A stretch of 64,000 nt of DNA, from NCBI GenBank assembly GCA_039184865.1, contig JBCDAV010000001.1, forward strand, positions 124,001 through 188,000, given 5' to 3'. Both the position numbers and the translations under genes were made by a program. This DNA comes from Thermohalobaculum sp039184865. GTDB lineage: Bacteria; Pseudomonadota; Alphaproteobacteria; Rhodobacterales; Rhodobacteraceae. Below the pieces are notes generated by a model. It made no database searches. It was not told where the DNA came from and saw only the letters and a program-made list of their open reading frames with translations. Each line of letters opens with the position of its first letter. The first letter of the stretch is position 1. This document shows positions 8,195-16,254 of the stretch, piece by piece.

Positions 8195-9841
8195 TTAACT
8201 GAGCCGCGGCGGCAAGCCGCGCTCGATGACAGCACCGCCGTAAGCCATGATCGCCGCGACCGCCGGATCGATCCGGCCGCTCGATTTTTTCTTGTTCGGC
8301 TTGATTTGCTCGGCCGGATCCTGATCGCGGAACACGTTTTTGACCGCCCATGTCAGCACCGGATTTCCGCCGTGCCGGATCCGCTCATTGAGCACGCCGG
8401 CCTCAAATGCCTTCATCGGCGCGGACATCCCGCCGTATCCCTGACCGTGATCGACCATCGGCGCGCCGGCATCGGTCAAGGCTTTCTTGATCGACTGCAT
8501 CCCCCATCGGTCAAAGCTGACCTCGATCACCTCGAAAATTTCGGACAGCTCGAGCACCTGTTCGATGATCCGATCCTCGGAGATCGCGCCAGGATGCACC
8601 TCGAGAAATCCCTGTTGCGCCCACCCGGTAAACTCGCGTTTTTCGCGCGCGGCGCGGCCGGCCAGTCCGTCGAGGCCGACGGCAATGTGCGAGAACGTGA
8701 TCAGGTAGATCACATCGCCGACCGGCACCGCGACGACCACGGCCGAGAGATCCGTCGTGCTCGAGAGATCGATCGCGATCCAGGCCGGCCGGCCCTTGAG
8801 CTTGCGCCAATCGAACGCTGGACCGAGATGCGACCAGGCCGCATCGGAAATCCATTGCAGCGCGCCGGCCGTCCATAGATTGAGATGCAGCCGCCGAAAA
8901 TTCGGCATGCGCGCCGTGATGACCTCGGCATTGCGGCAAAGATCGGCGATCACTTCCGGCCCGAATGTTATCCCGAGGTTCGGATTTGCCATCGCCCAGG
9001 CGTCGCGATCATCCGGTGCGCAATCGCCTGGCGGTTCGGCGACATAGGCGAAAAAACTGTCGTCAGCGTGCTCGCCGGTCAGCACCTTCTCGGAGTAGAG
9101 CCGCGTCTCTCCGCAATAGGTCGCGAGATCCTCGCCGGCGGTAGTGATCAGCCAATCGAGCGGTTGCGCCCGCGCGATCATCGATTGCGTGATGACCTCG
9201 GCGAGCTCGCGATCGGTCCAGCGGTGCACCTCATCCTTGACGGCCAGGTGCGGGTTGATCCCGTCCGAACTGTCACCGTCGCGCGAGAGACACTTGAAAA
9301 CGCCTTGCGTGCGCGGGCACGAAATCTCGCCTTTCAATTTGTGCGTGATATCGCTCGAGCGATAGATCGAAATATCGCGCATGCGCATCGCTTCATTGAA
9401 CAAAAGCCCGGCCTGGTCGCGCGTCGTCGCGGCCGAGTAGATTTGCGGCGCCGCCTCGCCGTCCCAGCAAAGCATCGAATAGACCATCGCGACGGCGTCG
9501 GTTGTCTTGCCGTTTTTCTTCGCGATCTGGTTATAGCCGGTTCGAAACCGGCGATGTCCGTCCGGCCCTTTCCAGCCGAAAATTGATCCGTGCCGGAACA
9601 CTTGCCACGGTTGAAACTCGAGCCGTTGACCGCCGAGCGGCCCGGTCGAATGCTTGAGATACCGGATCGATTTCAGATGTCGGTCGGCGGCCGCGCAGTC
9701 AAAAACAAGGCCGCGATCCGCTCCGTTTTCTAAATCGTCGAGATGACGCTCGCATGCCAGGCCCACCAAGCGCCCGGCCGGGATCCGACCCTCGAGAACG
9801 TCGATCGCATAGGTCGCGACCGGATGATCGATCGGCTGCAC
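8195..9841 (-). CDS. Terminase large subunit
   Basis: 548-aa packaging motor of the HK97-like (Terminase_1) family. The ATPase half shows the Walker A-like TGYNQIAKKNGKT and an acidic Walker B-like HLAVKDEVHRW. The nuclease half shows AIDLSSTTDLSA and, near the C-terminus, GRIDPAVAAIMAYGGA. Together they cut and translocate phage DNA into proheads. It starts one base after the small subunit gene ends, in an unbroken terS-terL-portal run. Confidence 0.92.
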   Translation of the reverse strand: MQPIDHPVATYAIDVLEGRIPAGRLVGLACERHLDDLENGADRGLVFDCAAADRHLKSIRYLKHSTGPLGGQRLEFQPWQVFRHGSIFGWKGPDGHRRFRTGYNQIAKKNGKTTDAVAMVYSMLCWDGEAAPQIYSAATTRDQAGLLFNEAMRMRDISIYRSSDITHKLKGEISCPRTQGVFKCLSRDGDSSDGINPHLAVKDEVHRWTDRELAEVITQSMIARAQPLDWLITTAGEDLATYCGETRLYSEKVLTGEHADDSFFAYVAEPPGDCAPDDRDAWAMANPNLGITFGPEVIADLCRNAEVITARMPNFRRLHLNLWTAGALQWISDAAWSHLGPAFDWRKLKGRPAWIAIDLSSTTDLSAVVVAVPVGDVIYLITFSHIAVGLDGLAGRAAREKREFTGWAQQGFLEVHPGAISEDRIIEQVLELSEIFEVIEVSFDRWGMQSIKKALTDAGAPMVDHGQGYGGMSAPMKAFEAGVLNERIRHGGNPVLTWAVKNVFRDQDPAEQIKPNKKKSSGRIDPAVAAIMAYGGAVIERGLPPRLS

Positions 9842-9842
9842 C

Positions 9843-10331
9843 TCAAGCGCATTTCTCGAGATCGTCGAACAATAGATCGAACATATTCAACTGTCCCTTG
9901 TCGTCGATCTGTCTTGCGGCTTTCGGATTGGTGCCGAACCGATCGCCGAGTTTCATCACCTCATCGGATGCCTGGATCATCTTTCGCCAGGCGTCCGACG
10001 CTTTCACCTGGACACCGTTGCGCAGATCGGCGGCCTGGTCGGCGTTCAATCCGTCGGCATTGGTGACACCGCCGAAACCTTCCTTCATCACCTCGGCCGA
10101 GGCGAGATTGAACAACGCTTGCCAGGTGCACCAGTTTGCAAATTGGACGCGGTGCACCGGATCGAGCCGGCCGAGCCGCGCCATTTCCGGCGCCATCTCG
10201 CGCCAGATCTCGGCCGCGCGTTCGTGCAGAAAGTCCGGCGGATCCAGCAAAAGGATTTCAGTCTCGGCGGGATCCTCTTTCATCGGCAACCGTGCCGGCA
10301 AGTCCGGCCGGCGGCCGCGATTGGCCGACAT
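9843..10331 (-). CDS. Terminase small subunit (P27 family)
   Basis: 162-aa DNA-recognition subunit of the packaging terminase. The P27 pattern is visible: basic N-terminus (MSANRGRRPDLPARL), DFLHERAAEIWREMAPEMARLGRLDPVHRVQFANWC, and a C-terminal KAARQIDDKGQLNMFDLL that would contact the large subunit. ATG at 10331 shares a base with the preceding stop (TGATG). Confidence 0.88.
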   Translation of the reverse strand: MSANRGRRPDLPARLPMKEDPAETEILLLDPPDFLHERAAEIWREMAPEMARLGRLDPVHRVQFANWCTWQALFNLASAEVMKEGFGGVTNADGLNADQAADLRNGVQVKASDAWRKMIQASDEVMKLGDRFGTNPKAARQIDDKGQLNMFDLLFDDLEKCA

Positions 10332-10495
10332 CAGTCACCCTTGACCTTAGCCGGCGCATCGGTTTCGGCCGGCACGCCGCGCCAGGTGCGGCCACACTTT
10401 TTGCAGTAAACGCCAGGCCCCGACGCCGTGCGCCAGGCCCGTTGATTTTTCGGTTGATCGCAACACGCGATCGCGAGCTTGCCCTGCCGTGCCAT
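10331..10495 (-). CDS. Small zinc-ribbon phage protein
   Basis: 54-aa protein with four cysteine positions, two of them in a tight GVYCKKCGRTW knuckle and a CC pair earlier (LAIACCDQPKNQ), suggesting one zinc site. It lies between the HNH nuclease and small terminase genes. ATG at 10495 follows AGAGGAAAAA; a longer frame from 10546 lacks a ribosome site. Function unknown; a packaging accessory role is only suggested by position. Confidence 0.6.
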   Translation of the reverse strand: MARQGKLAIACCDQPKNQRAWRTASGPGVYCKKCGRTWRGVPAETDAPAKVKGD

Positions 10496-10549
10496 CCGGG
10501 TTTTTCCTCTGAATTTCACCCGCGGGGAAAAGAGAGGGACACACACGGT

Positions 10550-10942
10550 TTACAGCAGCGACCGCATATATTTACCCCCGCCCCCCTTCGCAGGATTTCC
10601 GAAACCGCCATCCTCGACCGCGGTTTTTGCATCGTGGCAGCGCTTGCAAAGCGCTTGCCAGTTTGATTGATCCCAGAACCGACCCGGATCGCCCTTGTGC
10701 GGCACGATGTGATCCGTCACCTCGGACGGCGCACCGCATGCGCAGAACGGATGCGCCGCGAGAAACGCTTTCGAGGTGCGCTGCCACATCCGCGACGTTG
10801 CCATGCGCCGACCTGGATCCGCTTGCCGGCCGCGATCGAACTTGCGCCGTCCCGTGGCGACGACCTCGGCGCACGCCTGGCACCGCGACTTGCCCGGCTC
10901 GGCCAGCGCCGCGCATCCCGGCGCGGTGCAGATCTTTCGCAT
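10550..10942 (-). CDS. HNH endonuclease
   Basis: 130-aa HNH nuclease. The N-terminal zinc-type cysteines (CTAPGC ... SRCQAC), the core VTDHIVPHKGDP and the NWQALCKRCHDAKT segment are clear. HNH proteins encoded beside terminase genes in cos-type phages assist terminase cleavage and DNA packaging, so that role is likely here. ATG at 10942 follows TCAGGAAAT. It is separated from the upstream gene by a hairpin at 10973-11003. Confidence 0.88.
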   Translation of the reverse strand: MRKICTAPGCAALAEPGKSRCQACAEVVATGRRKFDRGRQADPGRRMATSRMWQRTSKAFLAAHPFCACGAPSEVTDHIVPHKGDPGRFWDQSNWQALCKRCHDAKTAVEDGGFGNPAKGGGGKYMRSLL

Positions 10943-10972
10943 GATCGAGATTTCCTGAGACCTGAAACGAAA

Positions 10973-11003
10973 CGCGCCCGAGAGCTCTAAGGCTTCGGGC
11001 GCG
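10973..11003. terminator. Inverted repeat between early and late leftward genes
   Basis: Nine-base perfect stem CGCGCCCGA / TCGGGCGCG with a 13-base loop, flanked by AAA on the left and TTT on the right, so it could work on either strand. On the minus strand it lies between the 11060-11956 gene and the HNH/terminase block. It may be a leaky terminator or antitermination-controlled site for late genes. No plus-strand gene is nearby. Confidence 0.45.
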
Positions 11004-11059
11004 GTTTCCCAACGTGGCGACTAAAAGGCCGGAGCCTATTCATAAAGTCAAGCGCAAAT

Positions 11060-11956
11060 TTAGCGCATCTTGCGCAAGGCTGCCTCGAGAACCTCGATCG
11101 CCTGGCCGCGCGCGTGCGGACTATTCGGCCAGCCATGCGCGCGCAAAACCGCGGCCAGCGTCTCGCCATCGAGCGCCATCATATCGACCAGGCGCCGCGC
11201 GGCAATTCGCTTGCGCTTGTCGCCTGGCCGCGTGCGCGCTGGCCGCAATCCCTTGACGCGCATCAGCGCTTTTCGGCCGACCTCGATCCGACGTTTCGCT
11301 TCGAGCATTCCGATCATCGGATCGCTGCGCGACGCGCCGCCACCATCCACGCGCAACGCTGCGGGATCGACGCCGCGCATCCGACCCGACGCAACCAGGT
11401 CGACATCGGCCGCGTAAAGCGACGCGACCGCCTTGAGATCCGGCGAGATCGCGAGCGCCAGGATCGGCACGACCTCGGCGCCACCCGGCACGGAAAGCCG
11501 CGGCCGCGCGAGCGCATCGCCCTCGATGCCGCGACGATCGAGATCGGCCACGGCCGCGCGCTCATAGACCTGGCCGCCGCGAAATCCTGACCTCGGCGCG
11601 ACCGCCGCCATCCGCCGCAATTCGTGGATCTGGCGCACGACCACCGCACGCCGTTTCTCAGTCATGCGCCGCCGGCGCGGATCGCTCGAGCCAAGCCGTT
11701 TGAGATCTCGCTCGAGCGCACGATCGAGACGGCGCAAGACGGCGATCGGTGCATCGAGATTGTCGGCCGGCGTGAGCTTGATCCGGCCGGTGATCGCGAT
11801 GCCGCGTTTGCCCCTGACGATCGGCGGCAAGGCCGAGGCGAGTTGTTGCATCTCGGCGCGCGCGGCCTCGACTGTCGCCGCGTCGCCGGTGCCGTCCTCG
11901 AGCGCGATCTCGCATGCCCGCAAAACGACTACTTGACGGATCACATCTTCAAGCAT
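11060..11956 (-). CDS. Hypothetical phage protein, basic, possibly DNA-binding
   Basis: 298-aa Arg-rich protein at the end of the leftward early/middle block. The C-terminal half (SLYAADVDLVASGRMRGVDPAALRVDGGG..., then a helical GQAIEVLEAALRKM end) vaguely resembles alphaproteobacterial DUF6456-type regulators, but I cannot assign it firmly. ATG at 11956 follows GGAGAAGGG inside the preceding gene and overlaps it by 8 bases. A late-gene regulator is one possibility from position alone. Confidence 0.6.
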   Translation of the reverse strand: MLEDVIRQVVVLRACEIALEDGTGDAATVEAARAEMQQLASALPPIVRGKRGIAITGRIKLTPADNLDAPIAVLRRLDRALERDLKRLGSSDPRRRRMTEKRRAVVVRQIHELRRMAAVAPRSGFRGGQVYERAAVADLDRRGIEGDALARPRLSVPGGAEVVPILALAISPDLKAVASLYAADVDLVASGRMRGVDPAALRVDGGGASRSDPMIGMLEAKRRIEVGRKALMRVKGLRPARTRPGDKRKRIAARRLVDMMALDGETLAAVLRAHGWPNSPHARGQAIEVLEAALRKMR

Positions 11957-12644
11957 CTTCGTCGCCCTTCTCCGATGGATAGACAAGGCCACGCACGAAC
12001 GCGACGCGCGCGGCGAAATCCTCGAGCGCGGCCTGATCGCGCCCCGTGACCGGTTCGAGCGCATGAAACGCGCGGCGATCGGCCATCTCGCCGGCGTGGC
12101 GGTCTATGCTCGCCCAGGCGCTCGGCGTCATTGGCGGCCGGCCCACGCGGCGCAAGTAGAGAAACAACGCGACCGCCTCGAGATCCAAACGCTCGAACGC
12201 CGCTTGACCTGGCGCCGAGCGCATATAACGCGTGATCATCGGCGACACGCTCGCCGGCGGTTTCTGGAAGGCCCGCGCCCAATTGCAAATGGAAATCGTC
12301 TCCGGCCAGGTGCGTTTGCGCCGACCCTCGGCGTTGATCTCGATCGCCTCGCGCAAGGCCGCGTGCCAATCCTCGGAAAGATAGGCCAGGCGCCCGGCCA
12401 AATCATGCAACCAGCGTTCGTGATCCTCGGCTGATCGGCTGCGCGGCTTTCGCATTCCCTTGGCAATCAACGGATCGATGATCCCCGCGCGCACCCTGTT
12501 TCGCGCCTCGGCCGAAATCGACCCGCCCGGCGTTCTATAGCCTGCGTCGCCTGCAACATCGCACTGTGAGGGGTCTTTTAAGGGGTAAGCCTGCCTGTCC
12601 TGCCTACGGTCAACAGTTCTGTTGACATCTGTTGACGTTGACAC
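11949..12644 (-). CDS. Hypothetical phage protein
   Basis: 231-aa protein downstream of the DUF1376-like gene in a leftward replication-type block. The GTG at 12644 follows AGGGAGGCGG at good spacing. Arg-rich N-terminus, then mixed helices (WLHDLAGRLAYLSEDWHAALREA; FERLDLEAVALFLYLRRVG). No catalytic motif or family is recognised. Coupled to the next gene by an 8-base overlap. Confidence 0.6.
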   Translation of the reverse strand: MSTSTDVNRTVDRRQDRQAYPLKDPSQCDVAGDAGYRTPGGSISAEARNRVRAGIIDPLIAKGMRKPRSRSAEDHERWLHDLAGRLAYLSEDWHAALREAIEINAEGRRKRTWPETISICNWARAFQKPPASVSPMITRYMRSAPGQAAFERLDLEAVALFLYLRRVGRPPMTPSAWASIDRHAGEMADRRAFHALEPVTGRDQAALEDFAARVAFVRGLVYPSEKGDEDA

Positions 12645-12656
12645 TTAACCGCCTCC

Positions 12657-13286
12657 CTAGTTTTTGAAGGATTTAAGCGACAGGTGAGCGCGCACATCGG
12701 CGACCTGGCCCGCGCGCATTTCATCGCCAGGCAAAAGCCCGCAATCCGATGCGAGCTGCACCGCCGCCCGCCGGCGCGTCTCGCCGCGGAGCTCCGGCCC
12801 GCCACGCTCGACCCAGGCCTCGAGCACGTCCTCGAGGCGCCGGCGCGGGATCCGTGCGGCATCATTCACGCCAGCCTCTTGCAGCATATCGACCAGGCGC
12901 CGCCGCGCCTGGCTTTGCTGCGCCGTCGACCGCCGCCTTGTGCGACGATCCCAAGCGGCAAGAATTGTTTCCTCCCAAGGCCGGAAATAGAAACGCTCAT
13001 CCGCGCACAGGATCCAATCGCGCAACACATCGGCCTCGATCTCGGCCCACGCCTCGAGCTGATCGCCAAGCCCTGCGATCTCGCAAAGCGCGAATTGATC
13101 TGCGGGCAGGGATCCGGCCGGGCGCTCATGCCAGGCCACTTTCAAGCACCGCAGCAAGGCCCACCGGGCGCGATCGGACATCCCGGCAAATTCGCGCCCG
13201 CCGATCCACCGCGCCGGAATTTCAAGATCTGCGAAGCATCCGAGATTGACGTCGCTCGACCAGAGCGGATGCGGCAGATCGCTCAT
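12657..13286 (-). CDS. DUF1376-like phage replication-associated protein
   Basis: 209-aa protein. The stretch MSDRARWALLRCLKVAWHERPAGSLPADQFALCEIAGLG followed by an acidic/aromatic segment matches the DUF1376 pattern found in phage replication-initiation regions (aromatic, Leu-rich helix then GSLPxD). The C-terminal half is basic and Gln/Arg-rich (RRTRRRSTAQQSQARRRL). It is the first gene of the leftward operon, facing the switch region. Assignment by pattern only. Confidence 0.6.
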   Translation of the reverse strand: MSDLPHPLWSSDVNLGCFADLEIPARWIGGREFAGMSDRARWALLRCLKVAWHERPAGSLPADQFALCEIAGLGDQLEAWAEIEADVLRDWILCADERFYFRPWEETILAAWDRRTRRRSTAQQSQARRRLVDMLQEAGVNDAARIPRRRLEDVLEAWVERGGPELRGETRRRAAVQLASDCGLLPGDEMRAGQVADVRAHLSLKSFKN

Positions 13287-13479
13287 GATCGGGCGCCGCT
13301 CGATCGACGATTGCGATTTTGGTCAAGTTTTGAGATAGTTGCGGGGATTTGTGCAGTTAGCCCGGAGCGAGCGTGCGTGATGCCAAGCGCCTTAGTCGAC
13401 ACGACATCCCCCGTTGAACCGAGAATGCCTGCAAGTCCGGTACAACATCTTGCGCCTCCGTTTCGTGCGGGCGCAAGTT

Positions 13480-13496
13480 TTAGAAAATTTTTCTAA
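13480..13496. promoter_or_regulatory. Operator-like palindrome, copy 1
   Basis: 17-bp near-perfect palindrome TTAGAAAATTTTTCTAA, 23 bases before the start codon of the HTH protein at 13520. Two further copies differing at one or two bases lie at 15752-15768 and 15783-15799. Shared sequence, AT-rich palindromic form and placement upstream of regulator genes make a repressor-binding site the likely role. Confidence 0.6.
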
Positions 13497-13519
13497 TTCG
13501 TAAAGGGGAAATTCCAGTC

Positions 13520-13897
13520 ATGGCATTCTATGCGCAATCTGCGAAAACAACTCAGATGATAGGGGAAACAGCAAACGACCTGGTGGCGACTGCGCAGGAA
13601 AGACTGCGCAACGTGCGCCTCATGCACGGTTTCAAGAGCCGCCGCGCCTTCGCCGAGCACTGCGGTTTGAACGAAGCGAACTACTATAAGGAAGAAGCCG
13701 GCAAGATTGCCGTACAGCCGGCAACGTTGATTACTGTCTCGCGCGTTTTCAAGATCTCGGCCGATTATCTTCTGTTAGGCGATGAGGGGAGCCTGACGGT
13801 CAATCAGCAAAAGAGCCTGCGCGACTTGCTGAGCGGCGACGGCGTCAAGGATGACGATCACGTCACCAGCCCGGTTTCACGGATCGCCGGGAGTTAG
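13520..13897 (+). CDS. XRE-type HTH regulator (phage repressor-like)
   Basis: 125-aa protein with a helix-turn-helix at about residues 30-90: RLRNVRLMHGFKSRRAFAEHCGLNEANYYKEEAGKIAVQPATLITVSRVFKISADYLLLG. No S24 peptidase domain follows, so it resembles short Cro/CI-like repressors. AAAGGGG precedes the ATG. It transcribes away from the leftward lytic block, and an operator-like palindrome sits just upstream, suggesting autoregulation and a role in lysogeny control. Confidence 0.75.
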   Translation: MAFYAQSAKTTQMIGETANDLVATAQERLRNVRLMHGFKSRRAFAEHCGLNEANYYKEEAGKIAVQPATLITVSRVFKISADYLLLGDEGSLTVNQQKSLRDLLSGDGVKDDDHVTSPVSRIAGS

Positions 13898-14130
13898 CGC
13901 TCGGCCGCCAGTGCAGCACGGAACTTGAGCGGAACACGGCGCAACCTGTCCAACTGTTCGGCGACCTCTTGCGCACTCTCGAGATCACACAACGGCAACA
14001 CGAAGTCGGCTGAAATCCCCGTCTCGAGGCAGAACTCGGATATCAGGCTAAGGCGCTGATCTATGGGATCGGAGCTTTGCTCCGCACCACTTCGCTCGCG
14101 TACTGGTAACTGGATCAACTTTTCAGTCAT
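13894..14130 (-). CDS. Small hypothetical phage protein
   Basis: 78-aa protein (MTEKLIQLPVRERSGAEQ... ending in KFRAALAAER) convergent with the HTH gene, overlapping it by 4 bases. GAAGG precedes the ATG at 14130. No family is recognised. It is divergent from the 14223 gene across a 92-base space that contains a perfect palindrome. An antirepressor-type role is possible but unsupported. Confidence 0.5.
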   Translation of the reverse strand: MTEKLIQLPVRERSGAEQSSDPIDQRLSLISEFCLETGISADFVLPLCDLESAQEVAEQLDRLRRVPLKFRAALAAER

Positions 14131-14195
14131 GAAACACCCTTCATGGTTGAAGACTTCGCAAGGCGCCTTGCCAGGCGCAACGCGGTTGGTTAACG

Positions 14196-14211
14196 ATGGC
14201 ATATATGCCAT
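14196..14211. promoter_or_regulatory. Perfect 16-bp palindrome ATGGCATATATGCCAT
   Basis: Perfect 16-bp palindrome in the divergent space between 13894-14130 (minus) and 14223-15002 (plus), 11 bases before the latter start and just before its GGAGAG ribosome site. A likely operator for one of the switch-region HTH proteins, distinct in sequence from the TTAGAAAA-type palindromes. Confidence 0.5.
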
Positions 14212-14222
14212 TCGGAGAGATC

Positions 14223-15002
14223 ATGCCCGACCGACTAGAAGCCCTGGCGCGAAACGCGAACAGACTGCGGCGGACTAAACGCCTTGCCTTTCTCGACGTC
14301 GACCGCGCCGCTGGTCATACGCCCGGCACGTTTTCCAAGATCGTCGGCGGCCGCGCTCGTGCGCGCGGTCTCGAGGCGATCATCGAGGCTAGTCGGCTGA
14401 CCGGCCGGAGCTGCGATGAACTGTTGCGGCCAGCAGCAATCGTGCGCGGCGACCGGCCGGACGATGCCGCCGCGCCGCCGCCTTTCAGATCGATCGACCG
14501 ACCGCCGGCCGACGTGTTCGAGCGGGAACTCGCCGAGCGCGCCGGCCAAATTGACGATGATGACGAACTGCTCGATTTGGTCGAGATCTGGCGGATCCCG
14601 GATCCCGCGACGCTCGTTCCCGTGTCCGAGCTGATCGGCCGGCACGCCGCTCTTGCCGTCGAGACCGGGATCGACACGCCCGAGGCCATCGATCGACTGC
14701 TCGAGAACTCGCCGCCCGAGACGTCACGCGAGATTGCCCGCGGCCACCTAGCCGCGGCCAAGGCGCCGGTTACAAGCGATCGCCGCCAGTCTATGGTTTT
14801 TCTGCCGCCCTATTACTTCCTGACATTCCTGCTCGATCGTCGCCTGTTTCCGGTGATCTGGCGCGGCCGGAAGGTGATCCTGCATTACAGTTTCGTCCGC
14901 GCGATCACGCGGCGGCCGGACCCGGAGCGCGTCCGATCTGAGAACCTTCGGCTCGTCCCGACCATGATGTCACATCATCAATTTGACATAAAAGGCTGGT
15001 GA
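14223..15002 (+). CDS. HTH-containing phage regulator, 259 aa
   Basis: N-terminal region (residues about 5-65; FLDVDRAAGHTPGTFSKIVGGRARARGLEAIIEASRLTGRSCDELL) reads as an XRE-like helix-turn-helix. The acidic middle (DDDDELLDLVEIWRI) and a hydrophobic/basic C-terminal segment (FLPPYYFLTFLLDRRLFPVIWRGRK) are not recognised. CGGAGAG precedes ATG 14223. Its 3' end overlaps the convergent 14905-15663 gene by 98 bases. Probably a second lysogeny regulator. Confidence 0.6.
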   Translation: MPDRLEALARNANRLRRTKRLAFLDVDRAAGHTPGTFSKIVGGRARARGLEAIIEASRLTGRSCDELLRPAAIVRGDRPDDAAAPPPFRSIDRPPADVFERELAERAGQIDDDDELLDLVEIWRIPDPATLVPVSELIGRHAALAVETGIDTPEAIDRLLENSPPETSREIARGHLAAAKAPVTSDRRQSMVFLPPYYFLTFLLDRRLFPVIWRGRKVILHYSFVRAITRRPDPERVRSENLRLVPTMMSHHQFDIKGW

Positions 15003-15663
15003 AGCCGGGCTTGTCGAGATAGCCCATCCACGTCGAGCGATCGGTCGCCGATGGAGGGTGCGAAAAAGACAGCGCTTCGGGGATGAACTGCCAAGGCCCG
15101 TCCATCCACGACCGATTTTCAGTTTGCCGGGCGCGCACGTAACAGACCAGCCAATCGGGCACGCTCCACCAGGCCGCGACGAGATAGTAGAGCATCAGGA
15201 CGAACGCCCGCACCGGCGCGCCGCCGTAAGTCCCTTTCCGCAAATAGAGATCGCCAGCATAGGTGACATTGCCGGTGATCTGTTCGGTGATCGGCGGAAA
15301 ACGATCGGCCGCGACTGGTGCCGGATCCTCTGGATAGAGCGCCTTTAGCAAGCGGCTTCCGTAGGTTTTCCAGTTGTCCCCATTGCTGAGACAATCCCGA
15401 CGCGCCGCGATCTTTCCAACAACGTTAGGGCCGTCAAAGAGAAACAGAAAAAAGCACTCGCCGTTTCGAAGGCCGGACCGTTCGGGATGTAAAAGTTTTG
15501 TTGAATAGACTTGGTTGCCTTCGGCATCGGTCGACGCAACGCCCAATTGATCAAGAATAACAAGCGCGCGCGTCAGATCGCATTCCATCTGCGCCCGCAG
15601 TCCGAATTCACTTAGAAAGGCATCCAGGCGACAGATACCTCGCGCCAATTCAAGGCTATTCAT
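14905..15663 (-). CDS. Hypothetical phage protein, 252 aa
   Basis: Starts at ATG 15663 after AGGAG. It has a helical N-terminus (MNSLELARGICRLDAFLSEFGLRAQMECDLTRALVILDQLG), a mixed middle, and an aromatic Trp-rich region (LMLYYLVAAWWSVPDWLVCYV). No family is recognised. The upstream region carries two operator-like palindromes and faces the rightward early operon, so it belongs to the switch and is probably repressor-controlled. The last 98 bases are antisense to the 14223 gene. Confidence 0.55.
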   Translation of the reverse strand: MNSLELARGICRLDAFLSEFGLRAQMECDLTRALVILDQLGVASTDAEGNQVYSTKLLHPERSGLRNGECFFLFLFDGPNVVGKIAARRDCLSNGDNWKTYGSRLLKALYPEDPAPVAADRFPPITEQITGNVTYAGDLYLRKGTYGGAPVRAFVLMLYYLVAAWWSVPDWLVCYVRARQTENRSWMDGPWQFIPEALSFSHPPSATDRSTWMGYLDKPGFTSLLCQIDDVTSWSGRAEGSQIGRAPGPAAA

Positions 15664-15751
15664 TGTTTCGCTCCTGTTGATTGGTAAAGCGGGTGCACGC
15701 GAGATATTTCTACCGATTTTACGCAATCGGCGTATAGCTCGCGACCTATGA

Positions 15752-15768
15752 TTAGAAAAATTTTCCAA
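15752..15768. promoter_or_regulatory. Operator-like palindrome, copy 2
   Basis: TTAGAAAAATTTTCCAA, 17 bp, in the divergent space between the minus gene starting at 15663 and the plus gene starting at 15841. It matches copies 1 and 3 at all but one or two positions. It is 31 bp (about three helical turns) from copy 3, as expected for cooperatively bound repressor sites. Confidence 0.6.
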
Positions 15769-15782
15769 TTCCATTGTTGAAA

Positions 15783-15799
15783 TTAGAAAATTTTTCCAA
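15783..15799. promoter_or_regulatory. Operator-like palindrome, copy 3
   Basis: TTAGAAAATTTTTCCAA, 17 bp, 41 bases before the first gene of the rightward early operon. Same consensus as copies 1 and 2: TTAGAAAA, then A or T, TTTTC, then T or C, AA. Confidence 0.6.
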
Positions 15800-15840
15800 C
15801 ATCTTCCTCTCCAGCATCTCCCCCCGCTGGAGCGTCCACC

Positions 15841-16254
15841 ATGCCACAATCTGAAGGGTGTAACACCCACCCGCCAAAATCGCCGCACAAGCGTTTCCCG
15901 CTTCCGCCGATGGATCGTGAGCCCTGGCCGGTTCCGCCATCTGTCCCTGGATATTGCGAACTATGCGGCGAGAAGCTGAAACGCCGCGGCGCCAAGTTCT
16001 GCCCTGACCGTTGGGGCTTTTCGTGCCGCGAGCAATTCTATCAGCTCGTCTTGTCCGTCGGCCGCCAGGTTGTCCCGCGCCTTTTGCTAGAACGCCGCCG
16101 TCGGCCGCGGCGCAAAGGCCAGCACGTCGACGAAATCTCGAAACGCATGCGCCGCGAGATCCTATTGATCATCGTTGACTTCGACTGGCGCGGGCGCGCG
16201 GGCGCGGCAACGCTGCGCGCCGCCGAGGCCGCCGCGCAGGATCCAGAAACATGA
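15841..16254 (+). CDS. Hypothetical early phage protein with Cys pairs
   Basis: 137-aa protein opening the rightward early operon. YCELCGEKLKRRGAKFCPDRWGFSC looks like a small zinc finger; the rest is strongly basic (LLERRRRPRRKGQHVDEISKRMRREIL), fitting nucleic-acid binding. It is followed by four-base overlapping genes up to the integrase. Specific function unknown. Confidence 0.6.
   Translation: MPQSEGCNTHPPKSPHKRFPLPPMDREPWPVPPSVPGYCELCGEKLKRRGAKFCPDRWGFSCREQFYQLVLSVGRQVVPRLLLERRRRPRRKGQHVDEISKRMRREILLIIVDFDWRGRAGAATLRAAEAAAQDPET

Noticed and set aside
13480..15799. The TTAGAAAA palindromes as rho-independent terminators
   Set aside because: They lie upstream of genes, lack GC stems and repeat as near-identical sequence, which fits operators better.
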